Of a DNA stretch of 64,000 bases, positions 1 through 7,417 are shown in pieces. The notes beneath the pieces are model-generated. The model searched no databases. It was given only the letters and a program-made list of their open reading frames with translations, and had not been told where the DNA came from. Numbering within the stretch: the first letter of the stretch is position 1; each line of letters begins with the position of its first letter. The stretch spans positions 496,001 to 560,000 of the forward strand of contig NZ_JAIEZQ010000003.1 in NCBI RefSeq assembly GCF_019679455.1, given 5' to 3'. The stretch is from Nocardioides jiangsuensis (lineage in GTDB: Bacteria; Actinomycetota; Actinomycetes; Propionibacteriales; Nocardioidaceae). Made by a program: the position numbers and the translations under genes.

Positions 1-216
1 GAGTTCCTCACGATCACCGAGCCGGTCGGCCCGCTGTCGGGGAAGACCATCGGTGCCGTCATCATCTGGCTCGTGGCCTGGGCTGTGCTGCACCTGATGT
101 ACCGCACCAAGGAGGTCGAGTCCCGGAAGGCGCTGACCGTCACGCTCGTCCTCATCGGGCTCGGGGTCCTCGGTACCTTCCCGATCTTCTTCCAGGCGTT
201 CGCGCCCCCGGAGTAG
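1..216 (+). CDS. C-terminal part of a membrane protein (5' end outside window)
   Basis: The frame is open from the first base to a TAG at 214-216, giving 71 residues. Two hydrophobic stretches are visible: about residues 17-31 (GKTIGAVIIWLVAWAVL) and about 45-65 (LTVTLVLIGLGVLGTFPIFF). They are separated by a short charged loop (MYRTKEVESRK), typical of two membrane spans. The start lies upstream of the window, so family and function cannot be assigned. The next gene is convergent. Confidence 0.6.
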   Translation, partial: EFLTITEPVGPLSGKTIGAVIIWLVAWAVLHLMYRTKEVESRKALTVTLVLIGLGVLGTFPIFFQAFAPPE

Positions 217-266
217 TCGCGTGACGCACTGACAGCGGCCGCGGACGACGACGTGCCCTTTGGGGG

Positions 267-731
267 TTACGAAGGTCGTACCGCCCGGTCGGAGGGACGG
301 GTCGTCACACCCTTGGCGAAGGAGACGCACGCGGTAACGAGGCCGATGGCGCTGCCGACGATCCCCAGACCCAGCAGGATGCGCACGACGAGCGTCCAGC
401 CGGCCCAGTCGCCGCTGAAGTCGAAGGGGAACACCTGCCACATCCGCACCAGCGCGACGAGCCCGACCGCGGTCGTGAGCAGGTCGCCCAGCGCTCTCAG
501 CCAGCGGGGGTCACGGACCAGGTACACCAGGTTGGCGGCCAGGTTCACGACGATCGAGGCGTTCACCAACCCCAGGACCAGCACCAGGTCGGCGGTGAGG
601 AACGGCAGGACCTCCCAGCCCGGCCAGCGGTTGACGGCGTACAGCATGGCCGCGTTGACCAGCACCGCCACGACGTAGCCGAAGCGGCGCGCGCCGACGG
701 TCGGACGCGTGCGTGTCGCCGTCTTCGTCAT
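267..731 (-). CDS. Four-helix integral membrane protein of unknown function
   Basis: 154 residues with a basic N-terminus (MTKTATRTRPT) followed by four clear hydrophobic segments, near residues 18-37, 42-67, 80-98 and 115-140. Start: an upstream in-frame ATG at 758 exists, but the ATG at 731 has GGAGG about 6 nt upstream and is preferred. No enzymatic motif is visible, so no function is assigned. Its upstream region is the 22-bp repeat array at 819-998, the only non-coding stretch over 300 nt in this part of the window. Confidence 0.6.
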   Translation of the reverse strand: MTKTATRTRPTVGARRFGYVVAVLVNAAMLYAVNRWPGWEVLPFLTADLVLVLGLVNASIVVNLAANLVYLVRDPRWLRALGDLLTTAVGLVALVRMWQVFPFDFSGDWAGWTLVVRILLGLGIVGSAIGLVTACVSFAKGVTTRPSDRAVRPS

Positions 732-818
732 GAGGGCCTCCGGGGGCTGTCGGGCCACTCCTCACGCTAGGCAGCTGCCGTGGTGGCGGTGAGGGGCGAA
801 GGTCACCCCTCCGCCGTT

Positions 819-998
819 CAGGCGTCACTCGTTCGGTGTCGAGGCGTCACTCAGTCGGCGTTGAGGCGTCACTCGTTCGGGGCCGAGGAGTCAGTCGTAC
901 GGCGCCACCGGCACGACTGACCTCTCAAGACCGCACGGCTGACCTCTCAAGACCGCACGACTGACCTCTCAACACCGCACGACTGACCTCTCAACGAG
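819..998. repeat. Two-arm array of eight 22-bp repeats (4 direct + 4 inverted)
   Basis: Left arm: four 22-bp units at 819-840, 841-862, 863-884 and 885-906, of the type GAGGCGTCACTCGTTCGG plus 4 variable bases. Right arm: four 22-bp units at 911-932, 933-954, 955-976 and 977-998, of the type GCACGACTGACCTCTCAAG plus 3. The right-arm reverse complement (TTGAGAGGTCAGTCGTGCGG) is a diverged form of the left-arm unit, so the arms are inverted around a 4-nt centre. The innermost pair (885-898 with 913-926) matches at 12 of 14 positions, so a long hairpin is possible. No frame through it looks coding. It fills most of the gene-free stretch 732-1064. Confidence 0.75.
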
Positions 999-1064
999 CC
1001 CCGAACGGGCGACAGGCGGATGCCGCTCCGACGGGCGGCGGAACGTCCCGGACTGCGGCTGTTG

Positions 1065-1772
1065 CTACGGCTTGGGGTGCCGGCGATGCCGGTGGTGCTC
1101 CATCACCTTCGCGTCGTGGTCGAGCAGCGGGTCGGCGACCAGGTACTGCGCGAGAAGGCTGTCGTGACGGCGCGGCGGGGGCCTCACGGGCTCCGGGACG
1201 ACCCGGCCCTCGGCGGTGTCCCAGAACCGGTCCGCGACCGCGAACACCCGCCGGGCCACCGTGCCCGCCATCCCGGTGTGCGGCAGGTGCGGGTGCGGCC
1301 GGGTCGGCGCCTTGGTCTCGGCGTCGAAGACCCGCTGCGCCATCAGGTCCAGCTCGGCTGGCGGCCCGTGCGTCAGCAGCGCGCTGACCAGCTCCCGCTC
1401 AGCCTGGTTCTGGGCGTGCAGCTGCCGCTCGACGACCGCCCACAGCTCCTGCCAGGGCAGGTAGATCGCGTGCGCCTCGCCGTACAAGCGCGCCTTCACC
1501 AGCGCCAGGGTCAGCTCCAGCCGCCTGGCCGCTCCGAGGTAGCGCTGCACCAGCGCCTCCCCGTCGGGCACGGCCCGGGAGACCGGTCGCAGCAGCACGA
1601 CCTCGACGGCGGCGAGGTGCCGGCTGGCGGAGGCGAGGAAGCCGTCGGTGTCCGCGTAGGTCTCGCGCGGCCGGGTCAGGTCCCGGTGCGGGGCCGTCGC
1701 CGCGGCCATGCGCTCGTCCAGGGCCCGGTGCGTGGCATCGATCGTCTGCTCCAGCGAATGCCCGTGCGTCAC
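1065..1772 (-). CDS. Hemerythrin-like helical protein (tentative)
   Basis: 235 residues, mostly helical, with histidines spaced as in HHE/hemerythrin bundles: THRALDE near residue 15, RHLAAVEVVLLRPV near 55, and HAQNQAERELVSALL near 120. The C-terminus is basic and His-rich (HHRHRRHPKP). Start: GTG at 1772, with GGGAGGTGAGG immediately upstream. The frame stays open far beyond this, but that part is the antisense of the FAD oxidoreductase gene. If truly hemerythrin-like it would bind a di-iron centre or oxygen, but the metal-ligand set is not convincing by eye. An uncharacterised helical protein is equally possible. Confidence 0.5.
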   Translation of the reverse strand: MTHGHSLEQTIDATHRALDERMAAATAPHRDLTRPRETYADTDGFLASASRHLAAVEVVLLRPVSRAVPDGEALVQRYLGAARRLELTLALVKARLYGEAHAIYLPWQELWAVVERQLHAQNQAERELVSALLTHGPPAELDLMAQRVFDAETKAPTRPHPHLPHTGMAGTVARRVFAVADRFWDTAEGRVVPEPVRPPPRRHDSLLAQYLVADPLLDHDAKVMEHHRHRRHPKP

Positions 1773-1907
1773 GGTCCTCACCTCCCGAGGATGGGCCCGA
1801 CGCGGCCGCGAGCGGCACCGGACCGCTGCTTCCAGTGTGGCCCCGGCCACAACCAAGGACAATGCGCGAAGAACATCGTTCGACATCCGACCGCCACACC
1901 TGACCGC

Positions 1908-1913
1908 TACGTT
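1908..1913 (+). promoter_or_regulatory. Candidate -10 (TACGTT) for leaderless tmsA transcript
   Basis: TACGTT ends 6 nt before the GTG at 1920. No Shine-Dalgarno fits in between, which suggests that transcription starts at or next to the start codon. The same spacing recurs at several genes in this window. Confidence 0.4.
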
Positions 1914-1919
1914 GGATCG

Positions 1920-3317
1920 GTGACCGGTCTGGTGGGTCAGCACGCTCATGAGGCCGCGGTGCATCGTCTCCGCCAGTCCTACGAGGCGATCCCCGCGGGC
2001 GCCCCCGTGCGCCTGGCCAAGCGGACCTCGAACCTGTTCCGCCCCCGTGCCGACGTCACCACCCCCGGCCTCGACGTCTCGGGTCTCCGCGGCGTCGTCG
2101 CGCTCGACCCGCGGGCCCGCACCGCCGACGTGCAGGGGATGTGCACCTACGAGGACCTCGTCGACGTCACCCTCGCGCACGGCCTGATGCCGCTCGTCGT
2201 ACCGCAGCTTCGCACGATCACGCTCGGCGGTGCCGTCACCGGGCTCGGCATCGAGTCCACGTCGTTCCGCAACGGGCTGCCGCACGAGTCGGTGCTGGAG
2301 ATGGACGTGCTCACCGGCGCCGGTGACCTGGTCACCGCGACCCGGGACGGTGACCACGCGGACCTGTTCACGACCTTCCCCAACTCCTACGGCAGCCTCG
2401 GTTACGCCACCCGGCTGCGGATCGAGCTCGAGCCGGTCTCCCGGTACGTCGCCCTCCGGCACGTGCGCTTCGACGACCTCGACGCGCTCGCCAAGGCCGT
2501 CGACGGGATCGTCGCCGACCGGTCCTGGGAGGGCACCCGGATCGACGGGGTCGACGGGGTGGTCTTCGAGCCCGGCGAGGCCTACCTGACGCTGGCGACC
2601 TGGACCCACGACCCGGGCGGGGCGACCCCGAGCGACTACACCGGTCAGGACGTCTACTACCGGTCGCTGCAGCGGCGCGAGACGGACCTGCTCACCTGCC
2701 ACGACTACCTCTGGCGGTGGGACACCGACTGGTTCTGGTGCTCCCGGGCGTTCGGCGCCCAGGACCCGCGGGTGCGCCGGCTGTGGCCGCGCCGGTATCG
2801 CCGCAGCGACGTCTACCACCGGCTGGTCGGGCTGGAGAACCGCCTCGGGCTGGTGGCGCGGGTGGACCGGTGGCGGGGGAGACCGGCCCGCGAGCGGGTG
2901 ATCCAGGACGTCGAGGTGCCGGTGGAGAACCTGGCCGCGTTCCTCCGCTGGTTCGACGACGCGGTGGGGATGCGGCCGGTGTGGCTGTGCCCGCTGCGGC
3001 TGCGCGAGCCGACCGGGCCCGGGAGCGCGACGGCGTGGCCGTCGTACCCGCTGCTGCCCGGCACCACCTACGTCAACGCCGGCTTCTGGGGGACGGTGCC
3101 GATCGCCCCGGGCGCGCGGGACGGTGACGTCAACCGCGCGGTGGAGGCGCGGGTGACCGAGCTCGGCGGCCACAAGTCGCTGTACTCCGACGCCTACTAC
3201 GACCGGGCCACGTTCGACCGCCTCTACGACGGGGCGAACCTGGCGCGGGTGAAGGACACCTACGACCCCGAGGGCCGGCTCACCGGTCTCTACGAGAAGG
3301 CGGTGACGCGTCGATGA
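1920..3317 (+). CDS. tmsA: FAD-binding oxidoreductase, 10-methylene fatty acid reductase type
   Basis: 465 residues. The N-terminal half carries a PP-loop (FAD_binding_4-like) fold: a VVALDPRARTADVQG segment near residue 60 and the glycine-rich TLGGAVTGLGIESTSFRNGL near 100. The C-terminal half resembles DHCR24-type flavoproteins. The stop overlaps the start of the adjacent SAM-dependent fatty-acid methyltransferase by 4 bp (ATGA). This pair is the actinobacterial tmsA-tmsB (bfaA-bfaB) arrangement that makes 10-methyl branched (tuberculostearic-type) acyl chains: TmsB adds a methylene group to oleoyl lipid and TmsA reduces it. Start GTG 1920 was chosen for its -10 motif and because upstream frame content is antisense to another gene. 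The assignment rests on family and context. Confidence 0.8.
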   Translation: MTGLVGQHAHEAAVHRLRQSYEAIPAGAPVRLAKRTSNLFRPRADVTTPGLDVSGLRGVVALDPRARTADVQGMCTYEDLVDVTLAHGLMPLVVPQLRTITLGGAVTGLGIESTSFRNGLPHESVLEMDVLTGAGDLVTATRDGDHADLFTTFPNSYGSLGYATRLRIELEPVSRYVALRHVRFDDLDALAKAVDGIVADRSWEGTRIDGVDGVVFEPGEAYLTLATWTHDPGGATPSDYTGQDVYYRSLQRRETDLLTCHDYLWRWDTDWFWCSRAFGAQDPRVRRLWPRRYRRSDVYHRLVGLENRLGLVARVDRWRGRPARERVIQDVEVPVENLAAFLRWFDDAVGMRPVWLCPLRLREPTGPGSATAWPSYPLLPGTTYVNAGFWGTVPIAPGARDGDVNRAVEARVTELGGHKSLYSDAYYDRATFDRLYDGANLARVKDTYDPEGRLTGLYEKAVTRR

Positions 3318-4603
3318 CGCTGACGACGACCGAGCAGATCACCATCGGCGAGGCGGTCACCCGGCTGATGCCGGACGGCGTCCCGTTCCGGATGACGGCG
3401 TACGACGGCAGCGCGGTCGGCCCGGAGGACGCCCCGATCGTGCTGCACCTGCGCACGCAGCGCGGGCTCGCCTACCTGCTGACCGCCCCCGGTGACCTCG
3501 GGGTGGCCCGGGCGTACGTGATGGGCGACCTCGACGTCGAGGGCGCGCACCCCGGCGACCCCTACGAGGTGATGCGGATGCTGATGAGCCGGCTCCGCTT
3601 CCGGGTGCCGCCGCCCGCCGAGCTGCTCCGGATCGTCCGCGGCCTCGGACTGAACAACCTCAAGCCACCCCCGCCCCCGCCGCAGGAGCACCTCCCGCGC
3701 TGGCGCCGGGTGCTGGAGGGGATGCGGCACTCCAAGGAGCGGGACGCGGTCGCGATCCAGCACCACTACGACGTGTCGAACCGCTTCTACGAGCTGGTGC
3801 TGGGACCGTCGATGACCTACACCTGCGCGGTCTTCGGCGCCGAGGACACCTCGCTGGAGGACGCGCAGGCCGAGAAGTACGACCTGGTCTGCCGCAAGCT
3901 CGGGCTGCGCCCGGGGCAGCGGCTGCTCGACATCGGCAGCGGCTGGGGCGGCATGGTCCGCCACGCCGCGCGGGAGTACGGCGTCACCGCGCTCGGCGTC
4001 ACGCTCTCCCGGCAGCAGGCCCTGTGGGCCCAGCGCGAGATCGAGCGGCAGGGCCTCGCGGACCGCGCCGAGGTGCGGCACAGCGACTACCGCGACGTGG
4101 TGGAGGGCGGCTTCGACGCGGTCAGCTCGATCGGCCTCACCGAGCACGTCGGGGTGCGCAACTACCCGTCGTACTTCGAGTTCATCCGGTCCCGGCTGCG
4201 CCCCGGCGGCCGGTTGCTCAACCACTGCATCACCCGGCCGGACAACCGGGCGAGGGACACCGGTGCCTTCATCGACCGTTACGTCTTCCCGGACGGCGAG
4301 CTGACCGGGTCGGGCCGGATCATCACCGAAATGCAGGACGCCGGCCTCGAGGTGCGCCACGAGGAGAACCTGCGCGAGCACTACGCTCTGACCCTGGCCG
4401 GGTGGAGCCGGAACCTGGTGGCGCACTGGGACGAGTGCGTCGCCGAGGTCGGCGAGGGCACGGCCAAGGTGTGGGGCGTGTACATGGCCGGGTCGCGGCT
4501 CGGCTTCGAGCGCAACGAGATCCAGCTGCACCAGGTGCTCGCCTCCCGCACCGATGCGGCGGGCAACTCCGGCTTCCCGTTGCGCCCGACCTGGCCGGGT
4601 TGA
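3314..4603 (+). CDS. tmsB: Cyclopropane-fatty-acyl-phospholipid-synthase-family methyltransferase
   Basis: 429 residues, the usual CFA/mycolic-acid methyltransferase size. Visible motifs are the substrate-side signature HHYDVSNRFYELVLGPSMTY near residue 155, the SAM-binding motif LLDIGSGWGGM near 205, and SSIGLTEHVG near 275. It is translationally coupled to the upstream FAD oxidoreductase (ATG overlaps TGA). Such methyltransferases use SAM to methylenate the double bond of phospholipid-bound oleate. With the reductase partner the expected product is a 10-methyl acyl chain, not a cyclopropane. Without lipid data a true cyclopropane synthase cannot be excluded, though the pairing argues against it. 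Confidence 0.82.
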   Translation: MTLTTTEQITIGEAVTRLMPDGVPFRMTAYDGSAVGPEDAPIVLHLRTQRGLAYLLTAPGDLGVARAYVMGDLDVEGAHPGDPYEVMRMLMSRLRFRVPPPAELLRIVRGLGLNNLKPPPPPPQEHLPRWRRVLEGMRHSKERDAVAIQHHYDVSNRFYELVLGPSMTYTCAVFGAEDTSLEDAQAEKYDLVCRKLGLRPGQRLLDIGSGWGGMVRHAAREYGVTALGVTLSRQQALWAQREIERQGLADRAEVRHSDYRDVVEGGFDAVSSIGLTEHVGVRNYPSYFEFIRSRLRPGGRLLNHCITRPDNRARDTGAFIDRYVFPDGELTGSGRIITEMQDAGLEVRHEENLREHYALTLAGWSRNLVAHWDECVAEVGEGTAKVWGVYMAGSRLGFERNEIQLHQVLASRTDAAGNSGFPLRPTWPG

Positions 4604-4620
4604 GGTCCCTCTCAACCTTT
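4598..4620 (+). terminator. Possible weak terminator after tmsB
   Basis: Inverted repeat GGTTGAG / CTCAACC (4598-4604 and 4611-4617) with a 6-nt loop, followed by TTT. The left arm includes the tmsB stop codon. The stem is only 7 bp, and the right arm overlaps the candidate ECF -35 element. Confidence 0.35.
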
Positions 4621-4638
4621 CGGCGTCCGGTGGGGTCT
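4613..4638 (+). promoter_or_regulatory. Candidate ECF sigma promoter (CAACC-17-GTCT)
   Basis: CAACC at 4613-4617 and GTCT at 4635-4638 are separated by 17 nt, the layout of ECF-type promoters, about 45 nt before the sigma factor gene. This would make the sigma factor autoregulated. Confidence 0.4.
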
Positions 4639-4683
4639 GTACCTGTGACACACCGATGACGACGGGCTCGACCAGGGGGACCG

Positions 4684-5199
4684 ATGAGGGACAGCGACGA
4701 GGTCGCGTTCGGCGACTTCATGGCCGCACGATGGACGGCGCTGTTCCGCACGGCGTACCTGATCACCGGCGACCGGCACGAGGCCGAGGACCTGCTCCAG
4801 ACCTCGCTCGCGAAGACCTTCGTCAGCTGGAGGCGCGTGCGGGACAAGGGTGCTGCCGACGCCTACGTCCGGCGGGTGATGGTGAACACCGCCGCCAGCC
4901 GCTGGCGCAGCGGGCGGCACGAGCAGGCCACCGACGTGCTGCCCGACGCCGGCCACGACGGCGGCGTCGAGTCGGCCACCACCCAGGTCGTCCTCTGGCA
5001 GCGGATCAGCGAGCTGCCACCGCGGATGCGCGCCACCTTGGTGCTGCGCTACTACGAGGACCTGACCGAGGCCGAGACCGCCCGCGAGATGGGCTGCTCC
5101 GTCGGTGCCGTCAAGAGCCAGACCCACCACGCACTCAAGCGGCTGCGCTCGTCCCTCGGGGACGAGATGCTCGCCGGGATCTCCCAGGGGGCACGATGA
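4684..5199 (+). CDS. SigE-family ECF RNA polymerase sigma factor
   Basis: 171 residues. Region 2 is seen at about residues 10-75 (LFRTAYLITGDRHEAEDLLQ, then SWRRVRDKGAADAYVRRVM). Region 4 is at about 105-160 (ISELPPRMRATLVLRYYEDL, then an HTH in ETAREMGCSVGAVKS). This is the short SigE-type ECF architecture common in actinobacteria. The ATG follows a purine-rich CAGGGGGACCG. The stop overlaps the next gene by 4 bp (ATGA), so sigma factor and membrane partner are co-translated. The inducing signal is unknown. Confidence 0.88.
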   Translation: MRDSDEVAFGDFMAARWTALFRTAYLITGDRHEAEDLLQTSLAKTFVSWRRVRDKGAADAYVRRVMVNTAASRWRSGRHEQATDVLPDAGHDGGVESATTQVVLWQRISELPPRMRATLVLRYYEDLTEAETAREMGCSVGAVKSQTHHALKRLRSSLGDEMLAGISQGAR

Positions 5200-6401
5200 A
5201 CACCGACCTCACCGACCAGGTGCACGACGCGTTCGTACGACGGGCGAACGACGTCGAGGCGCCCCCGATCGACCACGTCGCCTTCGAGGCGAAGGTCGGG
5301 CGTGCCCGCACTCGCCGCCGGGCCGGGGTCGCCGGCGCCGTGGCGGCGGTCGCGGCGGTCTCTGCCGTGACGCTGACCGCCGGCCTCGGGCTGTCCGACC
5401 TGACGGCCACCCCGGCCCCGCCGGTCGGCTCGTCCGCGCCGGACCCCGCCGGTCCCGTGGCGCCGCTGCGCAGCAAGGTCGTCTGGGTCGACGAGGGCGC
5501 GGTCACGATCTTCCAGCGAGGGGCCACCTACGCCTTCGGGTACGACGACTTGGGCCGCTTCGAGGACGCCTACCGCACCGTCGACGGCGTGCTCGTCATC
5601 GACGGGGAGAGCGGCCTGGTGCGGATGAGGCTCTCCGGGGACGGGACCGGCAAGGCGCCGCTGTCATCCCGCCGGGTCACCGCCCCCGTCGACGGCGCGG
5701 TGCAGGCGGTCGCGGTCTCCCGGGACGGCCGGACCGCGGCCTGGCTCACCCTCGGGGACCAGTTCGTGCTGCACGACCTCGTCGAGGACGAGACGGTGGC
5801 GACGTCCGAGGTCTCCCCGGGGGCGGCGGTCCTCGCCGCCGGTGAGGACCGGGCGGTGCTGTGGGACCGGGGCAGACTGGTGCTCCACGGGGACGGTGCC
5901 CCGCTGGTCGTGCCCACGTCCGACGCGATGCCCCGCGACGCCGACCTGGCCGGGCAGGTCCTCTCGGTGACGGAGTACGGCGCGAGCGGGTCGATGACCA
6001 CGCGGTTCTACGACGTCGGCGCCGGCGAGCCGGCCGGTCTGCCCGGCGGGGAGGTGCCCGCCGGCCCGGGGGCGCTCTCCGCGGACGGCACCCGCTACCT
6101 CGCCGAGACGCCCGAGGCCGAGGAGCCGGCCCTGGCCGAGAACCCGGCCGCGGTCGCCCTGTTCGACACCGGGACGGGGGAGCGCGCCGACTTCACCGGG
6201 CTGCCGCTGTGGGTGCACGAGTACGTCTGGGTCGACGCGGACACGGTCGCGGTGACCGGCAGCGACCTGGCGGGCGACGGGCAGGACGAGCGGCGCGACG
6301 TGTACACCTGCGACCTCGGCAGCATGCGGTGCGTGCTGCGGGCGCCCGACGCGAACCTGGAGGACCGGGCGCCGTACCTGGTCGGCGGCTACGCCGGCTG
6401 A
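5196..6401 (+). CDS. Single-pass membrane protein, putative partner of the ECF sigma factor
   Basis: 401 residues. The cytoplasmic N-terminus of about 45 residues (VHDAFVRRANDVEAPPIDHV) is followed by one membrane helix near 46-68 (AGVAGAVAAVAAVSAVTLTA) and a long extracytoplasmic part. That part has repeated WD/TolB-like strands (VSRDGRTAAWLTLGDQ, LSADGTRYLAETPEA), suggesting a beta-propeller-like sensor domain. The ATGA overlap with the sigma gene fits an anti-sigma role, but no zinc-finger anti-sigma motif (HxxxCxxC) is present in the N-terminus. It may be an alternative-type anti-sigma factor or only a linked sensor. Confidence 0.65.
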   Translation: MNTDLTDQVHDAFVRRANDVEAPPIDHVAFEAKVGRARTRRRAGVAGAVAAVAAVSAVTLTAGLGLSDLTATPAPPVGSSAPDPAGPVAPLRSKVVWVDEGAVTIFQRGATYAFGYDDLGRFEDAYRTVDGVLVIDGESGLVRMRLSGDGTGKAPLSSRRVTAPVDGAVQAVAVSRDGRTAAWLTLGDQFVLHDLVEDETVATSEVSPGAAVLAAGEDRAVLWDRGRLVLHGDGAPLVVPTSDAMPRDADLAGQVLSVTEYGASGSMTTRFYDVGAGEPAGLPGGEVPAGPGALSADGTRYLAETPEAEEPALAENPAAVALFDTGTGERADFTGLPLWVHEYVWVDADTVAVTGSDLAGDGQDERRDVYTCDLGSMRCVLRAPDANLEDRAPYLVGGYAG

Positions 6402-6448
6402 GCCGACGCCCGGTCACCTCCGACGACGGCGCCCCGCACGGAGGGTGG

Positions 6449-6454
6449 GACAAT
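6449..6454 (+). promoter_or_regulatory. Candidate -10 (GACAAT) for leaderless era
   Basis: GACAAT ends exactly 6 nt before the era GTG. No ribosome-binding site lies between. Confidence 0.35.
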
Positions 6455-6460
6455 CACCGG

Positions 6461-7390
6461 GTGCCTGACAACGCTCCCTCCTTCCGCAGCGGGTTCGCCT
6501 CGTTCGTCGGACGACCGAACGCCGGCAAGTCGACGCTGACCAACGCCATGGTCGGCACGAAGGTGGCGATCACGTCCTCGCGGCCGCAGACCACCCGGAC
6601 CGTCGTCCGCGGCATCGTGTCCCGGCCCGACGCCCAGCTCGTCCTGGTCGACACCCCCGGTCTGCACCGGCCCCGGACGTTGCTGGGGGAGCGGCTCAAC
6701 GACCTGGTCAAGACGACCTGGGCGGAGGTGGACGTGGTCGCGGTCTGCTTCCCGGCCAACGAGAAGATCGGCCCCGGCGACCGGTTCATCGTCAACGAGC
6801 TGTCCAAGGTGCGTCGCACGGTCAAGGTCGCGGTGGCCACCAAGACCGACCTCGCCACGCCGGAGCAGCTCGGCGAGCACCTGCTCGCCATCGCCAGGCT
6901 CGGCGAGGAGACCGGCACCGACTGGGCCGAGATCGTGCCCGTCTCCGCGAAGTCCGGGGACCAGGTCGGCCTGCTCGCCGACCTCCTCGTCTCGCGACTG
7001 CCCGAGGGGCCGATGCTCTACCCCGACGGGGAGCTGACCGACGCGCCCGAGGAGGCGATCGTCGCCGAGCTGATCCGGGAGGCGGCCCTCGAGGGCGTGC
7101 GCGACGAGCTGCCGCACTCGATCGCGGTCGTCGTGGAGGAGATGGGTCTGCGTGAGGGACGGTCCGAGGACAAGCCGCTGCTCGACATCCACGCGAACCT
7201 GTTCGTGGAGCGGTCCTCGCAGAAGGGGATCGTGATCGGGCACAAGGGCAGCCGGCTGCGCGAGGTCGGCAGCGACGCCCGCAAGCAGATCGAGGCGATG
7301 CTCGGCACGCCGGTCTACCTCGACCTGCACGTGAAGATCGCCAAGGACTGGCAGCGCGACCCCAAGCAGCTCCGGCGCCTCGGCTTCTAG
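6461..7390 (+). CDS. era: GTPase Era
   Basis: 309 residues, normal for Era. G1 GRPNAGKST is near residue 16, G3 VDTPGLHRPR near 65, and G4 TKTDLA near 127. A C-terminal KH domain carries the RNA-binding loop GIVIGHKGSRLREVG near 260. Era binds the 3' end of 16S rRNA and assists 30S assembly. GTG 6461 gives the canonical N-terminus (SGFASFVGRPNAGKST). The frame is open further upstream but there is antisense or unrelated. The next gene is convergent, with only 27 nt between stops. Confidence 0.97.
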   Translation: MPDNAPSFRSGFASFVGRPNAGKSTLTNAMVGTKVAITSSRPQTTRTVVRGIVSRPDAQLVLVDTPGLHRPRTLLGERLNDLVKTTWAEVDVVAVCFPANEKIGPGDRFIVNELSKVRRTVKVAVATKTDLATPEQLGEHLLAIARLGEETGTDWAEIVPVSAKSGDQVGLLADLLVSRLPEGPMLYPDGELTDAPEEAIVAELIREAALEGVRDELPHSIAVVVEEMGLREGRSEDKPLLDIHANLFVERSSQKGIVIGHKGSRLREVGSDARKQIEAMLGTPVYLDLHVKIAKDWQRDPKQLRRLGF

Positions 7391-7417
7391 GCCGCCCGCC
7401 GGTACCCGACGGGACGG

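Noticed and set aside
819-998. CRISPR array
   Set aside because: Repeats are contiguous with no unique spacers, half are inverted, and no cas genes are present in the window.
1020-1919. Plus-strand extension of the tmsA frame
   Set aside because: It is antisense to the hemerythrin-like gene and low in complexity. The GTG at 1920 has the expected -10 spacing and begins the family's N-terminus.
1773-3173. Long minus-strand frame across tmsA
   Set aside because: It shadows tmsA in the opposite strand: Arg/Pro/Val/Gly-rich with no motif. Only the part to 1772 has an RBS and start.
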